A stretch of DNA of 44,538 nt, taken from contig JAMPHY010000001.1 in NCBI GenBank assembly GCA_023663185.1, forward strand, positions 224,510 to 269,047, in the 5' to 3' direction. This document shows, in pieces, positions 22,919-33,257 of the stretch. A program made the translations under genes and the position numbers. The notes below the pieces were generated by a model. It did no database searches. It was not told the DNA's origin and saw only the letters and a program-made list of their open reading frames with translations. Numbering within the stretch: the stretch's first letter is position 1; the number at the start of each line of letters is the position of its first letter. Source of the DNA: Clostridiales bacterium. Lineage in GTDB: Bacteria; Bacillota; Clostridia; Lachnospirales; Lachnospiraceae.

Positions 22919-23860
22919 TTAACTCAAATACTCTTTTACCTTCGCATAGATACCCTTACCGTCTAAGCCGTATTTTTCTACCAACGCCGCTGCCGTACCG
23001 GATTCTCCGAATACGTCCTGCATACCAATCTTCATAACGGGAGTAGGAAGGTTTTCGCATAAGCAGTCACATACCGCGCTACCAAGTCCACCGATAACGC
23101 TGTGCTCCTCAGCCGTAACCACCTTACCGGTCTTTTTAGCAGAGGCAATAATAGTGTCTTTATCCAGCGGTTTAATCGTATGGATATTGACAACTTCCGC
23201 GCTTATGCCGTCTGCCGCAAGCATTTCTGCCGCTTCCAATGCAGATGATACCGTAATACCGCACGCCACAATCGTAACGTCCGTACCTTCTCTTAGCACC
23301 ACGCCTTTACCCACTTCAAATTTATAATCAGGTCTGTCATTGATAACCGGAACCGCCGCACGTCCGAATCTTAAAAATACGGGACCATTAATCTCTATCG
23401 CCGCCCTGACAGCCGCCTTTGCCTCCACATCATCAGAAGGCACGATAACTGTCATGCCGGGAATAGTTCTCATCAGCGCTATATCCTCGTTACACTGGTG
23501 TGTAGCTCCGTCCTCTCCAACGGTAATACCTGCATGGGTTGCGCCGATTTTTACATTCAGGTGCGGATAGCCGATAGAATTACGAACCTGTTCAAAATTA
23601 CGTCCTGCCGCAAACATAGCAAAGGAGCTGATAAAAGGAATTTTCCCGCAGGTTGCAAGACCAGCCGCAATACCCGTCATATTACATTCTGCAATACCAC
23701 AGTCAATATGACGCTCCGGAAAAGCTTTCTTAAATACTCCGGTCTTAGTTGCAGCCGCAAGGTCTGCGTCCAGTACTACCAGATTAGGATACTCTGCTCC
23801 GCACTCTACCAGTGCATTTCCGTAACTTTCTCTTGTTGCCACTTTCTTTACATCTGACAT
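22919..23860 (-). CDS. Transketolase, C-terminal subunit
   Basis: This is the pyrimidine-binding and C-terminal half of a split transketolase (313 residues), which transfers two-carbon units between sugar phosphates using thiamine diphosphate. Features include DADLAAATKTG, the catalytic-region glutamate in DCGIAECNMTG, GATHAGITVGEDGATHQ, and the C-terminal domain VVTAEEHSVIGGLG. It overlaps the N-terminal subunit gene by 13 nt, so the halves should be made in step. Split transketolases are common in Clostridia. In this operon it receives xylulose 5-phosphate made by AraD. Confidence 0.94.
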   Translation of the reverse strand: MSDVKKVATRESYGNALVECGAEYPNLVVLDADLAAATKTGVFKKAFPERHIDCGIAECNMTGIAAGLATCGKIPFISSFAMFAAGRNFEQVRNSIGYPHLNVKIGATHAGITVGEDGATHQCNEDIALMRTIPGMTVIVPSDDVEAKAAVRAAIEINGPVFLRFGRAAVPVINDRPDYKFEVGKGVVLREGTDVTIVACGITVSSALEAAEMLAADGISAEVVNIHTIKPLDKDTIIASAKKTGKVVTAEEHSVIGGLGSAVCDCLCENLPTPVMKIGMQDVFGESGTAAALVEKYGLDGKGIYAKVKEYLS

Positions 23861-24684
23861 AATGCTTCACCTACTTTCTCCAAATCTGCCATCGCTATTT
23901 CATACTCTTCATCATTGGGCGCTTTGCCATGCCAGCCTATGCTGCCCTCCATATAAGAAACGCCTTTTCCTTTTAATGTCTTACAAATAATCGCCGTCGG
24001 CATTCCCTTTGTATTTCTCGCCTCTTTAAACGCCTGCTCAAGCTGGTCGAAATCGTTGCCGTCTATTCTAATTACATGGAAGTTAAACGCTTCAAACTTC
24101 TTATCAATAGGATTAGGCGAACATACGTCGTCAATGCTGCCGTCAATCTGTAATCCGTTATTATCCACAATCACTACGAGATTGTCCAGTTTTCTATGTC
24201 CTGCAAACATGGAAGCTTCCCATACCTGTCCTTCCTCAAGCTCGCCGTCGCCAAGCAGCGTATATACCCTATAATCCTTTTTATCCATCTTGCCGGCAAG
24301 CGCCATACCGACTGCTGCCGAAATACCCTGTCCTAATGAACCGGACGACATATCCACGCCGGGCGTTTCCTGCATACAGGGGTGTCCCTGTAAATATGAA
24401 CCCAAATGGCGCAGCGTAGGTAAATCCTCTACCGGAAAATAACCGCGGTTTGCTAACACCGAATATAAACCCGGCGCCGTATGTCCCTTAGATAATACAA
24501 ACCTGTCTCTATCGGCTTTTTTCGGTTCTTTGGGATCAATATTCATCTCTTCAAAATAAAGATAGGTAAAAATATCCGCCGCGGATAAAGAGCCTCCGGG
24601 GTGTCCGGCTTTTGCTCCGTGGACCGCAGCAATAATACCCTTACGGACTTCATTCGCCGTTTTTTGTAACTCTAGTTTATTCAT
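23848..24684 (-). CDS. Transketolase, N-terminal (thiamine diphosphate-binding) subunit
   Basis: This is the N-terminal half of a split transketolase (278 residues). The thiamine diphosphate motif is GDGELEEGQVWEA...NNG, preceded by GHPGGSLSAADI and LSKGHTAPGLYS. The ATG at 24684 is chosen because GGAGG stands 6 nt before it; an in-frame TTG two codons earlier is possible but less likely. It precedes and overlaps the C-terminal subunit gene. A 103-nt gap separates it from araD; I see no terminator there, so read-through is expected. Confidence 0.94.
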   Translation of the reverse strand: MNKLELQKTANEVRKGIIAAVHGAKAGHPGGSLSAADIFTYLYFEEMNIDPKEPKKADRDRFVLSKGHTAPGLYSVLANRGYFPVEDLPTLRHLGSYLQGHPCMQETPGVDMSSGSLGQGISAAVGMALAGKMDKKDYRVYTLLGDGELEEGQVWEASMFAGHRKLDNLVVIVDNNGLQIDGSIDDVCSPNPIDKKFEAFNFHVIRIDGNDFDQLEQAFKEARNTKGMPTAIICKTLKGKGVSYMEGSIGWHGKAPNDEEYEIAMADLEKVGEALCQM

Positions 24685-24787
24685 CGTCAACCTCCTAAAT
24701 ATTATTTTTTACTCTACATCTATCTTACCATACTGCATAATTTACCGCTACACAAAATTGCGAACCATATCGACGCTCTGCTAGTTA

Positions 24788-25489
24788 TTACTGTACCGAC
24801 TGTCCATAATAAGCGTTAGCGCCATGTTTTCTATAATAGTGCTTATCCTGCAGCTCCTGCGGGGCGGGATTGACCTTCGGATTAATCGTTTCTGTCCGAT
24901 ACGCCATCTTCGCCACTTCCTCTAAGACAACTGCATTGTGAACCGCGTCATGCGCATTCTTACCCCAAGCAAAAGGTCCGTGGTTCTTGCACAAAACTGC
25001 CGGAACCGCCATGATATCTTTGTCCATTTTCTTAAATTCATTGACAATTAAAAGTCCTGTATTCTGCTCATAAGCGTCTTCTATCTCTTCTTTCGTCAGG
25101 CACCTTAAACATGGCACTTCTCCATAAATATAATCGGCATGTGTTGTTCCGTAACACGGAATGCTTCTGCCCGCCTGCGCCCAGCTTGTCGCATATGAAG
25201 AATGCGTATGTACTATGCCGCCGATTTCGGGATAAGCTTTATATAACTCCATATGAGTCGGGGTATCGGATGAAGGGTTATATTTTCCTTCGATTTTATT
25301 ACCGTTTAAATCCATCAGCACCATATCGTCAGGCGTTAATTTATCATATTCCACGCCCGAAGGTTTAATGGCAAATATCCCCGTTTCTTCATCAATGGCG
25401 CTGACATTCCCCCATGTAAAAGTCACCAATCCGTACTTGGGTAAAAGCATATTTGCTTCATATACGCTTTTCTTTAAATCTTCTAACAT
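24788..25489 (-). CDS. araD: L-ribulose-5-phosphate 4-epimerase
   Basis: The enzyme converts L-ribulose 5-phosphate to D-xylulose 5-phosphate, the last step of bacterial arabinose breakdown. The 233-residue class II aldolase-fold protein has the zinc ligands H94 and H96 in GIVHTHSSYATSWAQAG, followed by YGTTHADYIYGEVPC and the late histidine in CKNHGPFAWG. Length matches E. coli AraD (231). It lies 18 nt downstream of the kinase gene. UlaF/SgbE epimerases are close relatives, but the kinase and GH43 context favours arabinose. Confidence 0.94.
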   Translation of the reverse strand: MLEDLKKSVYEANMLLPKYGLVTFTWGNVSAIDEETGIFAIKPSGVEYDKLTPDDMVLMDLNGNKIEGKYNPSSDTPTHMELYKAYPEIGGIVHTHSSYATSWAQAGRSIPCYGTTHADYIYGEVPCLRCLTKEEIEDAYEQNTGLLIVNEFKKMDKDIMAVPAVLCKNHGPFAWGKNAHDAVHNAVVLEEVAKMAYRTETINPKVNPAPQELQDKHYYRKHGANAYYGQSVQ

Positions 25490-25507
25490 ATCTCGTCCCC
25501 CTTTTTA

Positions 25508-27115
25508 TTATTGTAAGCATTTAACTGCAGCTCTTTCAATCTCAAGCCCTTTTGAATAACGCTCCATAAATTTATTGAAGCCTTCTACATCTTCTTTATG
25601 CGGAGCTTCTTTGATTCCCTTCTGTCCGACAAAGACCTTATTTTCAAGAAATGCAGCCAGTGTTTCTCCCGCTTCTTTATTCATCATATAAGAGGCAAGC
25701 AACGCCATGCCCCACGCGCCGCCTTCTCCTGCCGTCTCCATGACGCTTACCGGCGCGTTAATTGCCGCTGCCAAAATACGTTGTCCCACGCCTTTAGTCT
25801 TAAACAAGCCTCCATGTCCAAACATCTCATCTATCTGCACGCCTTCTTCCTTAAACAGAATATCGAGACCGGTCTTTAAAACGCCCAGCGCTGTAAAAAG
25901 ATGTACGCGCATGAAATTAGCAAGATTGAAATTAGCGTCCGGCGTGCGCACAAAAAGCGGACGTCCTTCTTCAAATCCGGTAATATGTTCGCCTGAAAAA
26001 TAATTATAGGCAAGCAGTCCGCCGCAATCATCATCACCCTCTAGCGCCTTGCGATAGAGAGTACCAAACAGTTCGTCCATATCAACCTTTATTCCCATAT
26101 TTTCGGCAAATTCTTTAAAAATGCCAACCCACGCATTTAAATCAGAAGTACAGTTATTGCAATGCGCCATTGCCACCAAACTTCCGTCCGGAGTAGTAAC
26201 AAGGTCGATTGCATCATATACCTTCTTTAACTCTTTCTCCAAGACCACCATTCCAAACACACTGGTTCCTGCGGATACATTACCCGTCCTCTTAGCCACA
26301 GAGTTAGTCGCCGCCATACCGGTGCCTGCATCACCCTCCGGCGGACAGAGCGGTATTCCTGCTTTAAGCCTGCCCGACGTATCTAGCAGCTTGGCTCCTT
26401 CTTCACTTAAGGTTCCCGCATTTTCTCCCGCCGTCAAAACCTCCGGCATAATTTCTCTCAACTTCCACGGGAAATTCTTATCGGAAACAAGCTCGTCAAA
26501 CTGAGCAATCATTTTATCATTGAAGTCTCCGGTAGCTATATCAATCGGGAACATTCCCGATGCTTCGCCTACTCCGACGACACGCCTGCCTGTAAGTTTC
26601 CAATGCACATATCCTGCTAACGTCGTAAAGAAACGAACTGACGCAACATGCTCTTCCCCATTTAAAACTGCCTGATAAAGATGCGCGATACTCCACCGCT
26701 GCGGAATATGATAATTGAATACCTTAGTTAATTCCTCCGACGCCTGACCGGTTATAGTATTTCTCCATGTACGGAAGGGAACTAAAAGCTCACCCTTCTC
26801 ATCAAACGCCATATACCCGTGCATCATGGCGCTAAAACCAATAGCGCCGATATTCTCAAGTACAACGCCATAGCGAGTCTTTACATCTTCCGCCAAATCC
26901 CGATAGCAATCCTGAAGACCATCCCAGACATCTTCCAAACTATATGTCCAGATTCCATTCTCCAACCGATTCTCCCAATCATGCGCTCCGGAAGCAACCG
27001 ATGTATTATCTCTCAGAAGCAAAACCGCTTTGATTCTGGTAGAACCAAGTTCGATTCCGAGTACAGTTTGACCGGATTCAATCTGATTCTTTATTTCACT
27101 CATTGCAACTCCCAT
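25508..27115 (-). CDS. araB: FGGY-family ribulokinase
   Basis: The protein phosphorylates L-ribulose with ATP. The 535-residue FGGY kinase begins its ATPase fold with [16 protein letters not shown] (about 18-33), has a central [14 protein letters not shown] segment and the FGGY-type C-terminal signature [19 protein letters not shown]. Length and the neighbouring araD point to ribulokinase rather than xylulokinase. The start at 27115 has a perfect AAGGAGGG ribosome binding site 6 nt away. It is the first gene of the operon. L-arabinose isomerase, needed between arabinose and ribulose, is not in the window and must be encoded elsewhere. Confidence 0.9.
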   Translation of the reverse strand: MGVAMSEIKNQIESGQTVLGIELGSTRIKAVLLLRDNTSVASGAHDWENRLENGIWTYSLEDVWDGLQDCYRDLAEDVKTRYGVVLENIGAIGFSAMMHGYMAFDEKGELLVPFRTWRNTITGQASEELTKVFNYHIPQRWSIAHLYQAVLNGEEHVASVRFFTTLAGYVHWKLTGRRVVGVGEASGMFPIDIATGDFNDKMIAQFDELVSDKNFPWKLREIMPEVLTAGENAGTLSEEGAKLLDTSGRLKAGIPLCPPEGDAGTGMAATNSVAKRTGNVSAGTSVFGMVVLEKELKKVYDAIDLVTTPDGSLVAMAHCNNCTSDLNAWVGIFKEFAENMGIKVDMDELFGTLYRKALEGDDDCGGLLAYNYFSGEHITGFEEGRPLFVRTPDANFNLANFMRVHLFTALGVLKTGLDILFKEEGVQIDEMFGHGGLFKTKGVGQRILAAAINAPVSVMETAGEGGAWGMALLASYMMNKEAGETLAAFLENKVFVGQKGIKEAPHKEDVEGFNKFMERYSKGLEIERAAVKCLQ

Positions 27116-27331
27116 TTTTAACCCTCCTTATTAAGTTTACATTATATAGTATTCTATTAACTTATTATAATATCATTATATACATATCTACAGCTCCTAG
27201 CAAGTATAAACATTTAATTTAAACTAAAATGGTTCAAATTATGCTAAACTAATCTAGAAGCGGATTTTTCCATGAATGCGCAGTTATTATCATACATATA
27301 ATTAATTAAAAATATATTAGGCGGCATTTTC
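27116..27331. promoter_or_regulatory. Divergent intergenic region upstream of the arabinose operon
   Basis: This very A+T-rich stretch separates araB (leftward) from the DUF885 gene (rightward) and must hold both promoters. Several TATAAT-like boxes are visible, such as 27296-27301 on the plus strand, but no pair is clearly better than chance in such base composition. A TTTAATTTAAACTAAA near-palindrome (about 27213-27228) is a possible regulator site. I cannot name the regulator. Confidence 0.35.
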
Positions 27332-29188
27332 TTGAAAAAGAAACTTTCTCTCAAACAATGGCTTGGAGCAGTTGCAATCTTGCTCCTTTTTATCTTATTG
27401 ACGTTCTTTCTGTACGGCGCATTCCACGAGGACTCACAGTTTGAAAAATTCACGGAAGAACTATTCAAATCGGAGATGTGCGCAAACCCGATTAATCTCC
27501 ACTTTACCTTAACAGATGCGTCCAAATACGGAATTGATGAAAGCAATATCACCCTTCCCATATATCATGCAGGCGAAGCTCTTGAAAATAAGGACAGGGC
27601 GGACGGCGTTCTGCTTTCTCTAAAAAAATTTAATCCTGATAAACTCTCTTCCGTAAATCAATATACTTATATACTTTTATCCTCATATCTGACGGCAGCC
27701 AAAGAGAACGCTTCTTATCTGTATTATGAAGAACCGCTCTCGCCCTCTTCCGGCATACAGTCAAATCTGCCTTTACTGCTTTCGGAATACAGAATATCGT
27801 CTGTTAGCGATGTAGAAAATTATCTTGCTATTCTTGCGCAGATTCCTTCTTATCTTGAAGGCGTCATTATTTATGAAAAAGAAAAGGCGGCACAGGGGCT
27901 TTTTATGTCCGATTCTTCCGTAGATAAGGTAATAGAACAATGTGCGACTCTAATGGACGCGCATAACCTTGAATCCGGCGGACATTTTCTGGAAACGACC
28001 TTTGAACAGCGTCTTAATACTTTAGTGACGCAAGGAATAATAAACGAAACACAAGCTGGGAGCTGGATATCGGAAAACAACCGTCTGCTCTTAACTGTAA
28101 TCGCGCCCGCATATGATAAACTTGCCGACGAGCTGACTCTGTTAAAGGGCAGCGGTATCAATCCGCAGGGACTTGCATACTACCCTGACGGCAAGGAATA
28201 TTATCAGTCGTATTTACGCATTAACACCGGTTCTTATAGAAGCATACCGGAAATAAAAGAAATGCTGGCAAATGATTTTGAAAAAAATTTCACGGCTATG
28301 CTTAAGCTTTTTAAAGAACAGCCCGACTTAAACTCCCTGCTTGCTGATAGCGCTGACAGCAACGCCTATTTTCCCTCGCTTACTCCGGAAGATATGCTGC
28401 TTAAATTGCAGTCCATGATAGCGCAAGATTATCCGCCTATCGCAGATAGAGCAAACGACTCTGGTAGTGCACTGTCAGGCGAAAGCACTGTCAACTGCAG
28501 CATTAAATATGTAGACGAATATCTTGCGCCGTACTCTGCGCCCGCCTTTTATCTGACGCCGCCGATTGATGACGCAAGTGAAAACGTCATCTACATAAAC
28601 ACTATGGATAATGCAGACTCCCTTACACTTTTTACCACACTCGCACATGAAGGGTATCCGGGGCATTTGTATCAAACCGTATATCACCATAATTATATTC
28701 AGGATAAAAACGCCGGACCGCTGCGGAATATCTTAAATTATGGGGGATATATAGAAGGCTGGGCTATGTATGTGGAGCTTAATTCTTATGATTACGCCAT
28801 CAATCTTACTAAGGATATGTATCCGGAAACAGAAACATTATATACGGCGGAAAAGCTGAACAGGCAGATTCAACTATGCCTTTATTCGCTGCTTGACATT
28901 ATCATTCATTATGAAGGCGCGTCATATGAAAGGGTAAACGCCATTCTGTCCGCCATCGGCTTTACGGAAGAAGAAAGTATACGCAGCGTTTACGAATATA
29001 TTATTGAAGAACCTTGTAATTATCTGAAATATTATCTGGGATATTTAGAGATTGAAGAATTAAAGAAACAGGCGCAGAGCCTTTGGCAAGATTCATATAC
29101 ACCTTACCGTTTCCATACTTTTATCCTTGACAACGGTCCGGCGGACTTTAGAACGCTTGGCAGGCTGCTTGAGCTTACACAGTCGTAA
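27332..29188 (+). CDS. Membrane-anchored DUF885 family protein (putative metallopeptidase)
   Basis: The 618-residue protein has an N-terminal signal-anchor helix (about 10-30, WLGAVAILLLFILLTFFLYG) and a large extracytoplasmic DUF885 domain. The family motif HEGYPGH (about 439-445) supplies an HE...H group like that of zinc peptidases, with a later EGWAMYVE glutamate (about 473-480). A peptidase activity is thus plausible but unproven for most members. The start appears to be TTG at 27332, giving MKKKLSLKQW, after a weak AGGCGG; no ATG lies near. It is transcribed alone, diverging from the arabinose operon and ending at a shared terminator with the ABC exporter genes. Confidence 0.8.
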   Translation: MKKKLSLKQWLGAVAILLLFILLTFFLYGAFHEDSQFEKFTEELFKSEMCANPINLHFTLTDASKYGIDESNITLPIYHAGEALENKDRADGVLLSLKKFNPDKLSSVNQYTYILLSSYLTAAKENASYLYYEEPLSPSSGIQSNLPLLLSEYRISSVSDVENYLAILAQIPSYLEGVIIYEKEKAAQGLFMSDSSVDKVIEQCATLMDAHNLESGGHFLETTFEQRLNTLVTQGIINETQAGSWISENNRLLLTVIAPAYDKLADELTLLKGSGINPQGLAYYPDGKEYYQSYLRINTGSYRSIPEIKEMLANDFEKNFTAMLKLFKEQPDLNSLLADSADSNAYFPSLTPEDMLLKLQSMIAQDYPPIADRANDSGSALSGESTVNCSIKYVDEYLAPYSAPAFYLTPPIDDASENVIYINTMDNADSLTLFTTLAHEGYPGHLYQTVYHHNYIQDKNAGPLRNILNYGGYIEGWAMYVELNSYDYAINLTKDMYPETETLYTAEKLNRQIQLCLYSLLDIIIHYEGASYERVNAILSAIGFTEEESIRSVYEYIIEEPCNYLKYYLGYLEIEELKKQAQSLWQDSYTPYRFHTFILDNGPADFRTLGRLLELTQS

Positions 29189-29204
29189 ACTTTTCCTCAT
29201 TGAT

Positions 29205-29240
29205 AAGGGGCTTCGCATTATACGCGCCGCCCCTTTATTT
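29205..29240. terminator. Shared terminator between DUF885 and exporter genes
   Basis: AAGGGGC (29205-29211) pairs perfectly with GCCCCTT (29229-29235), followed by TATTTTATT on the plus strand; on the other strand A/T-rich sequence also follows. It lies 17 nt after the DUF885 stop and overlaps the end of the convergent permease gene. Confidence 0.7.
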
Positions 29241-32200
29241 TATTCTATGGACTTCAAGGATTCCGCCATATTAATCTTTTCAAGCTTAAAGAACATTATG
29301 CCGTTCACAAACATTGCAAATACGAAAGTAAATAACAAACTGAGTACATAACTTACAGGCTTGACAATAGTTTTGAAAGAAATCATGTCGATTTGAACCT
29401 GATACATAACAAACTGATGTAGGAACTTGCCTAATATAAGCCCCACGACTGCGCCTATCGCCGTTAATATCAGATTTTCACGGAAAACATAGTCTGCGGT
29501 TTCTTTCGAGTAAAATCCAAGCACCTTTATTGTCGCTATCTCTCTTATGCGCTCGGTTATATTTATATTAGTCAGATTGTAAAGTACGATGAAGGCAAGG
29601 CTTCCTGCGCAGACTATAATAAGGGCTACGATATAGTCCATGTTTTTCATCATATTGCCAACCCGCTCACGCATGTCCTGAATAACGGAAACGGAAAGTA
29701 CATTGTCCATATCGGCAATCCGCGCCGCCGCTTCATGAATATCCGCCCCATCTTTTGCATTGGCGTAGGCGCTCTTATATTCAGGCTCAGTTCCAAGCTG
29801 CTTAATATAACCCTCTTTATCAATATAAATATAATTATAAACAAAGTTCTCGCATACAGCAGATACAGTCACTTCTATGCTATTCATGTCGTTATCCCTT
29901 AAAACAACCGTATCCCCTGCTTTAATCCCCATGCTCTTAGCAATCTTAGATGTAAGAACCGCTCCTGTCCCCGTCGGATAAGCAATCTCCTCTCCCGACA
30001 GCGTATGCAGATTTACAAATTCGCTCACTTCCTCTGGATTTTGAAAAATCTCCATATATACGGATTTGGTCTTACCGTTATAATCCATATCTACGCTTTC
30101 TTCATAACGATAGGCAATACTATCAATTACATCTGCCGTATTCGCTTTCATGGCATCAATATCCGAAACCTCTACTTTCTCTGAAAAGCTTACTCCTATA
30201 TCATATATCTGAATCTCATCATACTGCAAATCCGCAATATCCATTACAGAATCTTTAATGCCGAAGCCTGTTACCAACAATGCAGTACAGCCGCTTATGC
30301 CAAGTATCATCATGAAGAACCTTTTCTTATAACGTATAATATTTCGCGCTGAAACCTTATGTAAAAACTTCATTCTGTTCCAGATAAAAGTAATCTTCTC
30401 TAAGAAAATACGCTTGCCGTTCTTAGGCGCTTTTGGGCGAATAAGCTCTGCCGGCACGCTGTAAAGCTCATACTTACAGGAGAAATATACCGCTCCTACG
30501 GAACAGAGTATCGCTGTCGCAAGCGAAAGCGCCGCCACCACGAAGTTAAGGACATATTTAATTTCAGGCATATTATACATAATTTGATAACCTTGCCAGA
30601 TTACCTTAGGGAAAAGCCACGAGCCAACCGCGCAGCCTATTACAGCGCCGACTAGCGCTGCGCTTCCGGCGTAAAATAAGAACTTCCCCATAATGACTCC
30701 GTTATTATATCCGAGCGCCTTTAACACGCCTATCTGTGTCCTCTGCTCTTCCACCATTCTGTTCATGGTCGTCATACACACCAGTGCAGCAACCAGAAAG
30801 AAGAAAACCGGAAATACATTAGCGATTCCCGCCACAATTTCCGAATCGCTCTCATAGCACGCATAGCCGATATTAGTATTGCGGGTGAGCGCATAATAAT
30901 CCGGCTCTTCAATATCATCAAGCTCCGCCTGTGCGTCGTCTATCTTTTGCTGCGCGTCCGCCACTTCTTTATCAAACTTATTTCTGGCGTCCTCATATTC
31001 GATTTTAGCGTCCGCAATATCTTCTTTTGCTGTTAAAATATCCTCTCTTGCGCTTGTAATATCTTCTCTCGATAATTCAATTTCGTCTCTTGCCGTATTA
31101 AGCTGCGCCTCTCCGTTAAGAAGCTGTCTCTCATTCTCATCTATTTCACTCCGCATTGCCGCTATCTGTTCCCTGCCCGCCTGAATCTGCATTACAGCCG
31201 CCTGATACTGCTCTGCGGGTAACATTGCCGCCATTGCCGGAAGCTGTGCTTCTCTTTCGTCAAGCTCTGCTTCCTGTTCATCAAGCATGTCCCTTGCCTG
31301 CCTAATTTCTGCTCTTCCATCGGCAATCTCCTGCTCTCTGTCAGCAATCTCCTGTTCCCCGTCCGTAATCTGTTGTTCGCCGTCAGCTATTTCCAACTCG
31401 CCATCGGCAATCTCTTGTTCTCCGTCCGTAATCTGCTGCCAAGCCGAGTCCAATTCTTCCTGCGCTTCCGCTTTTTTATCGTCCAGTTCTGTCTGCGCAT
31501 CGTCTATTTTCTCCTGCGCCTCTGCCACCAGTTTATCGTATCTTATCTGCACAAGCTCCTGCGTCTTATCTTCTACTGTCTCTTGAAGCGAGTCTATATA
31601 GTCATCATATTCATCAGTATATACATGGTATTTCTGCCTCGTCGTCAGGTATATTCCCGTCAGGTAATCGCAGTCAAAAGCTTCCCTCGGCACACAAATA
31701 AACGCTGCAATCCTGCCATCTCCAATAGCGGTTGTCCCTCTCTCGAAATTAATATAACACGGGGACTGCACGATTCCTACTATCGTATATGTAGTATTAT
31801 TAAACATTTCCAGCGTATCTTCATTATTATTCTCTGTCACGGTGATATGCGAGCCTATCATCGACTCCCCCGCCATACCAGCATCTAGAACGCACTCATT
31901 CGCACTCTCCGGCAGCCTGCCGGCAGTCACCGTAATCATATTAATCGTTTCCGGCACCGTAAAAATTTTGTATGCGGACTCGTTACCATCTTCTATCACA
32001 CATAAAGCGTCAACGGATATGGTTCCTTCCGCAGCTTCTATTTCTTCAAGCTCTGTAAATTTTTCAACGTCTTCTTCTGTAAAGCCTACGGTTGAGAGCA
32101 GATTAAAGTCGAAGAAGTTTCTCTCCCTTAGATAATCGTTTTCCGTTTCTATCATAGCAGGAGTAGTCATCTTAAGTCCTACATATAAGGCAACCCCAAG

Positions 32201-32284
32201 CATTACAATCGCCAAAATCGCCATATACCGTCCTAAGCTTGCTTTAATCTCCCTTATGGTTGTTTTTATTATTGCACCGCTCAT
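29240..32284 (-). CDS. FtsX/MacB-type ABC transporter permease with long coiled coil
   Basis: This 1014-residue permease has two FtsX domains. It has a first membrane helix (about 18-40), a large extracytoplasmic region, a membrane cluster (about 500-625), a second extracytoplasmic region, and a last cluster (about 870-1010). Between about 235 and 465 lies a long charged coiled coil containing tandem heptads of the form QEIADGE (DNA repeats at 31321-31446). Such permeases pair with MacB/LolD-like ATPases, here the next gene upstream (54 nt), and use mechanical force across the membrane for export or signalling rather than import. The substrate is unknown. The coiled-coil insert is typical of Lachnospiraceae members but its repeat number may vary. 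Confidence 0.87.
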   Translation of the reverse strand: MSGAIIKTTIREIKASLGRYMAILAIVMLGVALYVGLKMTTPAMIETENDYLRERNFFDFNLLSTVGFTEEDVEKFTELEEIEAAEGTISVDALCVIEDGNESAYKIFTVPETINMITVTAGRLPESANECVLDAGMAGESMIGSHITVTENNNEDTLEMFNNTTYTIVGIVQSPCYINFERGTTAIGDGRIAAFICVPREAFDCDYLTGIYLTTRQKYHVYTDEYDDYIDSLQETVEDKTQELVQIRYDKLVAEAQEKIDDAQTELDDKKAEAQEELDSAWQQITDGEQEIADGELEIADGEQQITDGEQEIADREQEIADGRAEIRQARDMLDEQEAELDEREAQLPAMAAMLPAEQYQAAVMQIQAGREQIAAMRSEIDENERQLLNGEAQLNTARDEIELSREDITSAREDILTAKEDIADAKIEYEDARNKFDKEVADAQQKIDDAQAELDDIEEPDYYALTRNTNIGYACYESDSEIVAGIANVFPVFFFLVAALVCMTTMNRMVEEQRTQIGVLKALGYNNGVIMGKFLFYAGSAALVGAVIGCAVGSWLFPKVIWQGYQIMYNMPEIKYVLNFVVAALSLATAILCSVGAVYFSCKYELYSVPAELIRPKAPKNGKRIFLEKITFIWNRMKFLHKVSARNIIRYKKRFFMMILGISGCTALLVTGFGIKDSVMDIADLQYDEIQIYDIGVSFSEKVEVSDIDAMKANTADVIDSIAYRYEESVDMDYNGKTKSVYMEIFQNPEEVSEFVNLHTLSGEEIAYPTGTGAVLTSKIAKSMGIKAGDTVVLRDNDMNSIEVTVSAVCENFVYNYIYIDKEGYIKQLGTEPEYKSAYANAKDGADIHEAAARIADMDNVLSVSVIQDMRERVGNMMKNMDYIVALIIVCAGSLAFIVLYNLTNINITERIREIATIKVLGFYSKETADYVFRENLILTAIGAVVGLILGKFLHQFVMYQVQIDMISFKTIVKPVSYVLSLLFTFVFAMFVNGIMFFKLEKINMAESLKSIE
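31321..31446 (-). repeat. Tandem 21-bp repeats encoding heptads in the permease coiled coil
   Basis: About six imperfect units of 21 bp run in register from 31321 (units begin at 31321, 31342, 31363, 31384, 31405 and 31426). Each encodes one seven-residue turn of the (E/Q)-I-(A/T)-D-G-E type. Because 21 bp is a whole number of codons, slipped-strand changes would alter rod length without breaking the frame. Confidence 0.8.
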
Positions 32285-32338
32285 TTAACCGACTCCTTGT
32301 ACCTTATGCCAATGTCTGTAAGAACGCCTTAAATATGC

Positions 32339-33055
32339 TTACCATTCGATTTCTTCCACCGGTACTATATTCTCGTTCATTTCTATTTTTTTCACCGTAC
32401 CGCTCTTGACCGTAATTATTCTGTCCGCCATAGCGGTAAGCGCCTGATTATGAGTAATGACTACGACTGTCACGCCCTCGTTTCGACATGTATCCTGAAG
32501 CAGTTTCAATACGGCTTTACCGGTATTATAATCCAATGCGCCCGTCGGTTCATCGCAGAGTAGAAGCTTAGGGTTTTTGGCAAGCGCCCTCGCGATAGCT
32601 ACCCGCTGCTGTTCGCCGCCTGATAACTGCGCGGGGAAATTTCCCGCCCGCTCTTTTAAACCTACCATTTCCAAAACCGTCATAGCGTCCATAGGATTTT
32701 TACAAATCTGTGCCGCCAGTTCCACATTTTCAAGCGCCGTCAAATTTTGCACCAGATTATAGAATTGGAATACGAAGCCGATATCAAAGCGTCTGTATGA
32801 TGTAAGCTTCTTGCTATTGTAAGCTGAAATATCTTCTCCGTCCAGAAGGACTTGTCCGCTAGAGAGCGAGTCCATACCGCCCAATATATTTAAAATCGTC
32901 GTTTTTCCTGCGCCGGACGCGCCTACAACCACGCAAAACTCCCCTTTTTCGATGGTAAAATTAACATCTTTAAGAGCTTCGATATCTACCTCGCCCATAT
33001 GATAGGTCTTACTGACATTTTTAAATTCTACAAATGCGCTCATTTCAATAACCAT
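32339..33055 (-). CDS. MacB/LolD-type ABC transporter ATPase
   Basis: This 238-residue ATPase partners the FtsX-type permease immediately downstream. Walker A is GASGAGKTT (about 43-51), the signature LSGGEQQR (about 144-151) and Walker [13 protein letters not shown] (about 164-175), the last being the hallmark of the MacB/LolD/FtsE group. Two starts are possible: 33055 (chosen, but AAGGA is very close) and 33043 (MSAFVEFKN, with AAGGA about 14 nt away). About 200 nt of A+T-rich sequence precedes it and should hold the promoter; it includes a TTTGTG-N8-CACAAA inverted repeat (33078-33097) of unknown meaning. Confidence 0.9.
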   Translation of the reverse strand: MVIEMSAFVEFKNVSKTYHMGEVDIEALKDVNFTIEKGEFCVVVGASGAGKTTILNILGGMDSLSSGQVLLDGEDISAYNSKKLTSYRRFDIGFVFQFYNLVQNLTALENVELAAQICKNPMDAMTVLEMVGLKERAGNFPAQLSGGEQQRVAIARALAKNPKLLLCDEPTGALDYNTGKAVLKLLQDTCRNEGVTVVVITHNQALTAMADRIITVKSGTVKKIEMNENIVPVEEIEW

Positions 33056-33257
33056 GTTCCTTTCTTTTGCCTACGGATTTGTGCGCTCAAACACAAACCT
33101 TTCATAACATATGTAAACATTTACTTACAGCCTTTTACGTTTATATCTGATATTTTCACATTTTATCATATTTTCTCGCCTGCTTAAATAGGTTGATTAT
33201 AAAAAAAATATTAAAGATACCACAAACCAGAAAGATAAAGCAGTCTTTTATATAGTC

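Noticed and set aside
31287-31888. Plus-strand open frames opposite the permease coiled coil
   Set aside because: They reflect the 21-bp heptad repeats read backwards (Ser/Cys/Ile repeats), not a gene.
33078-33124. Palindromes TTTGTG-N8-CACAAA and GTAAA-CA-TTTAC upstream of the ABC exporter ATPase as operators
   Set aside because: Both are short and in A+T-rich DNA where such repeats occur by chance; there is no adjacent regulator gene to support them.
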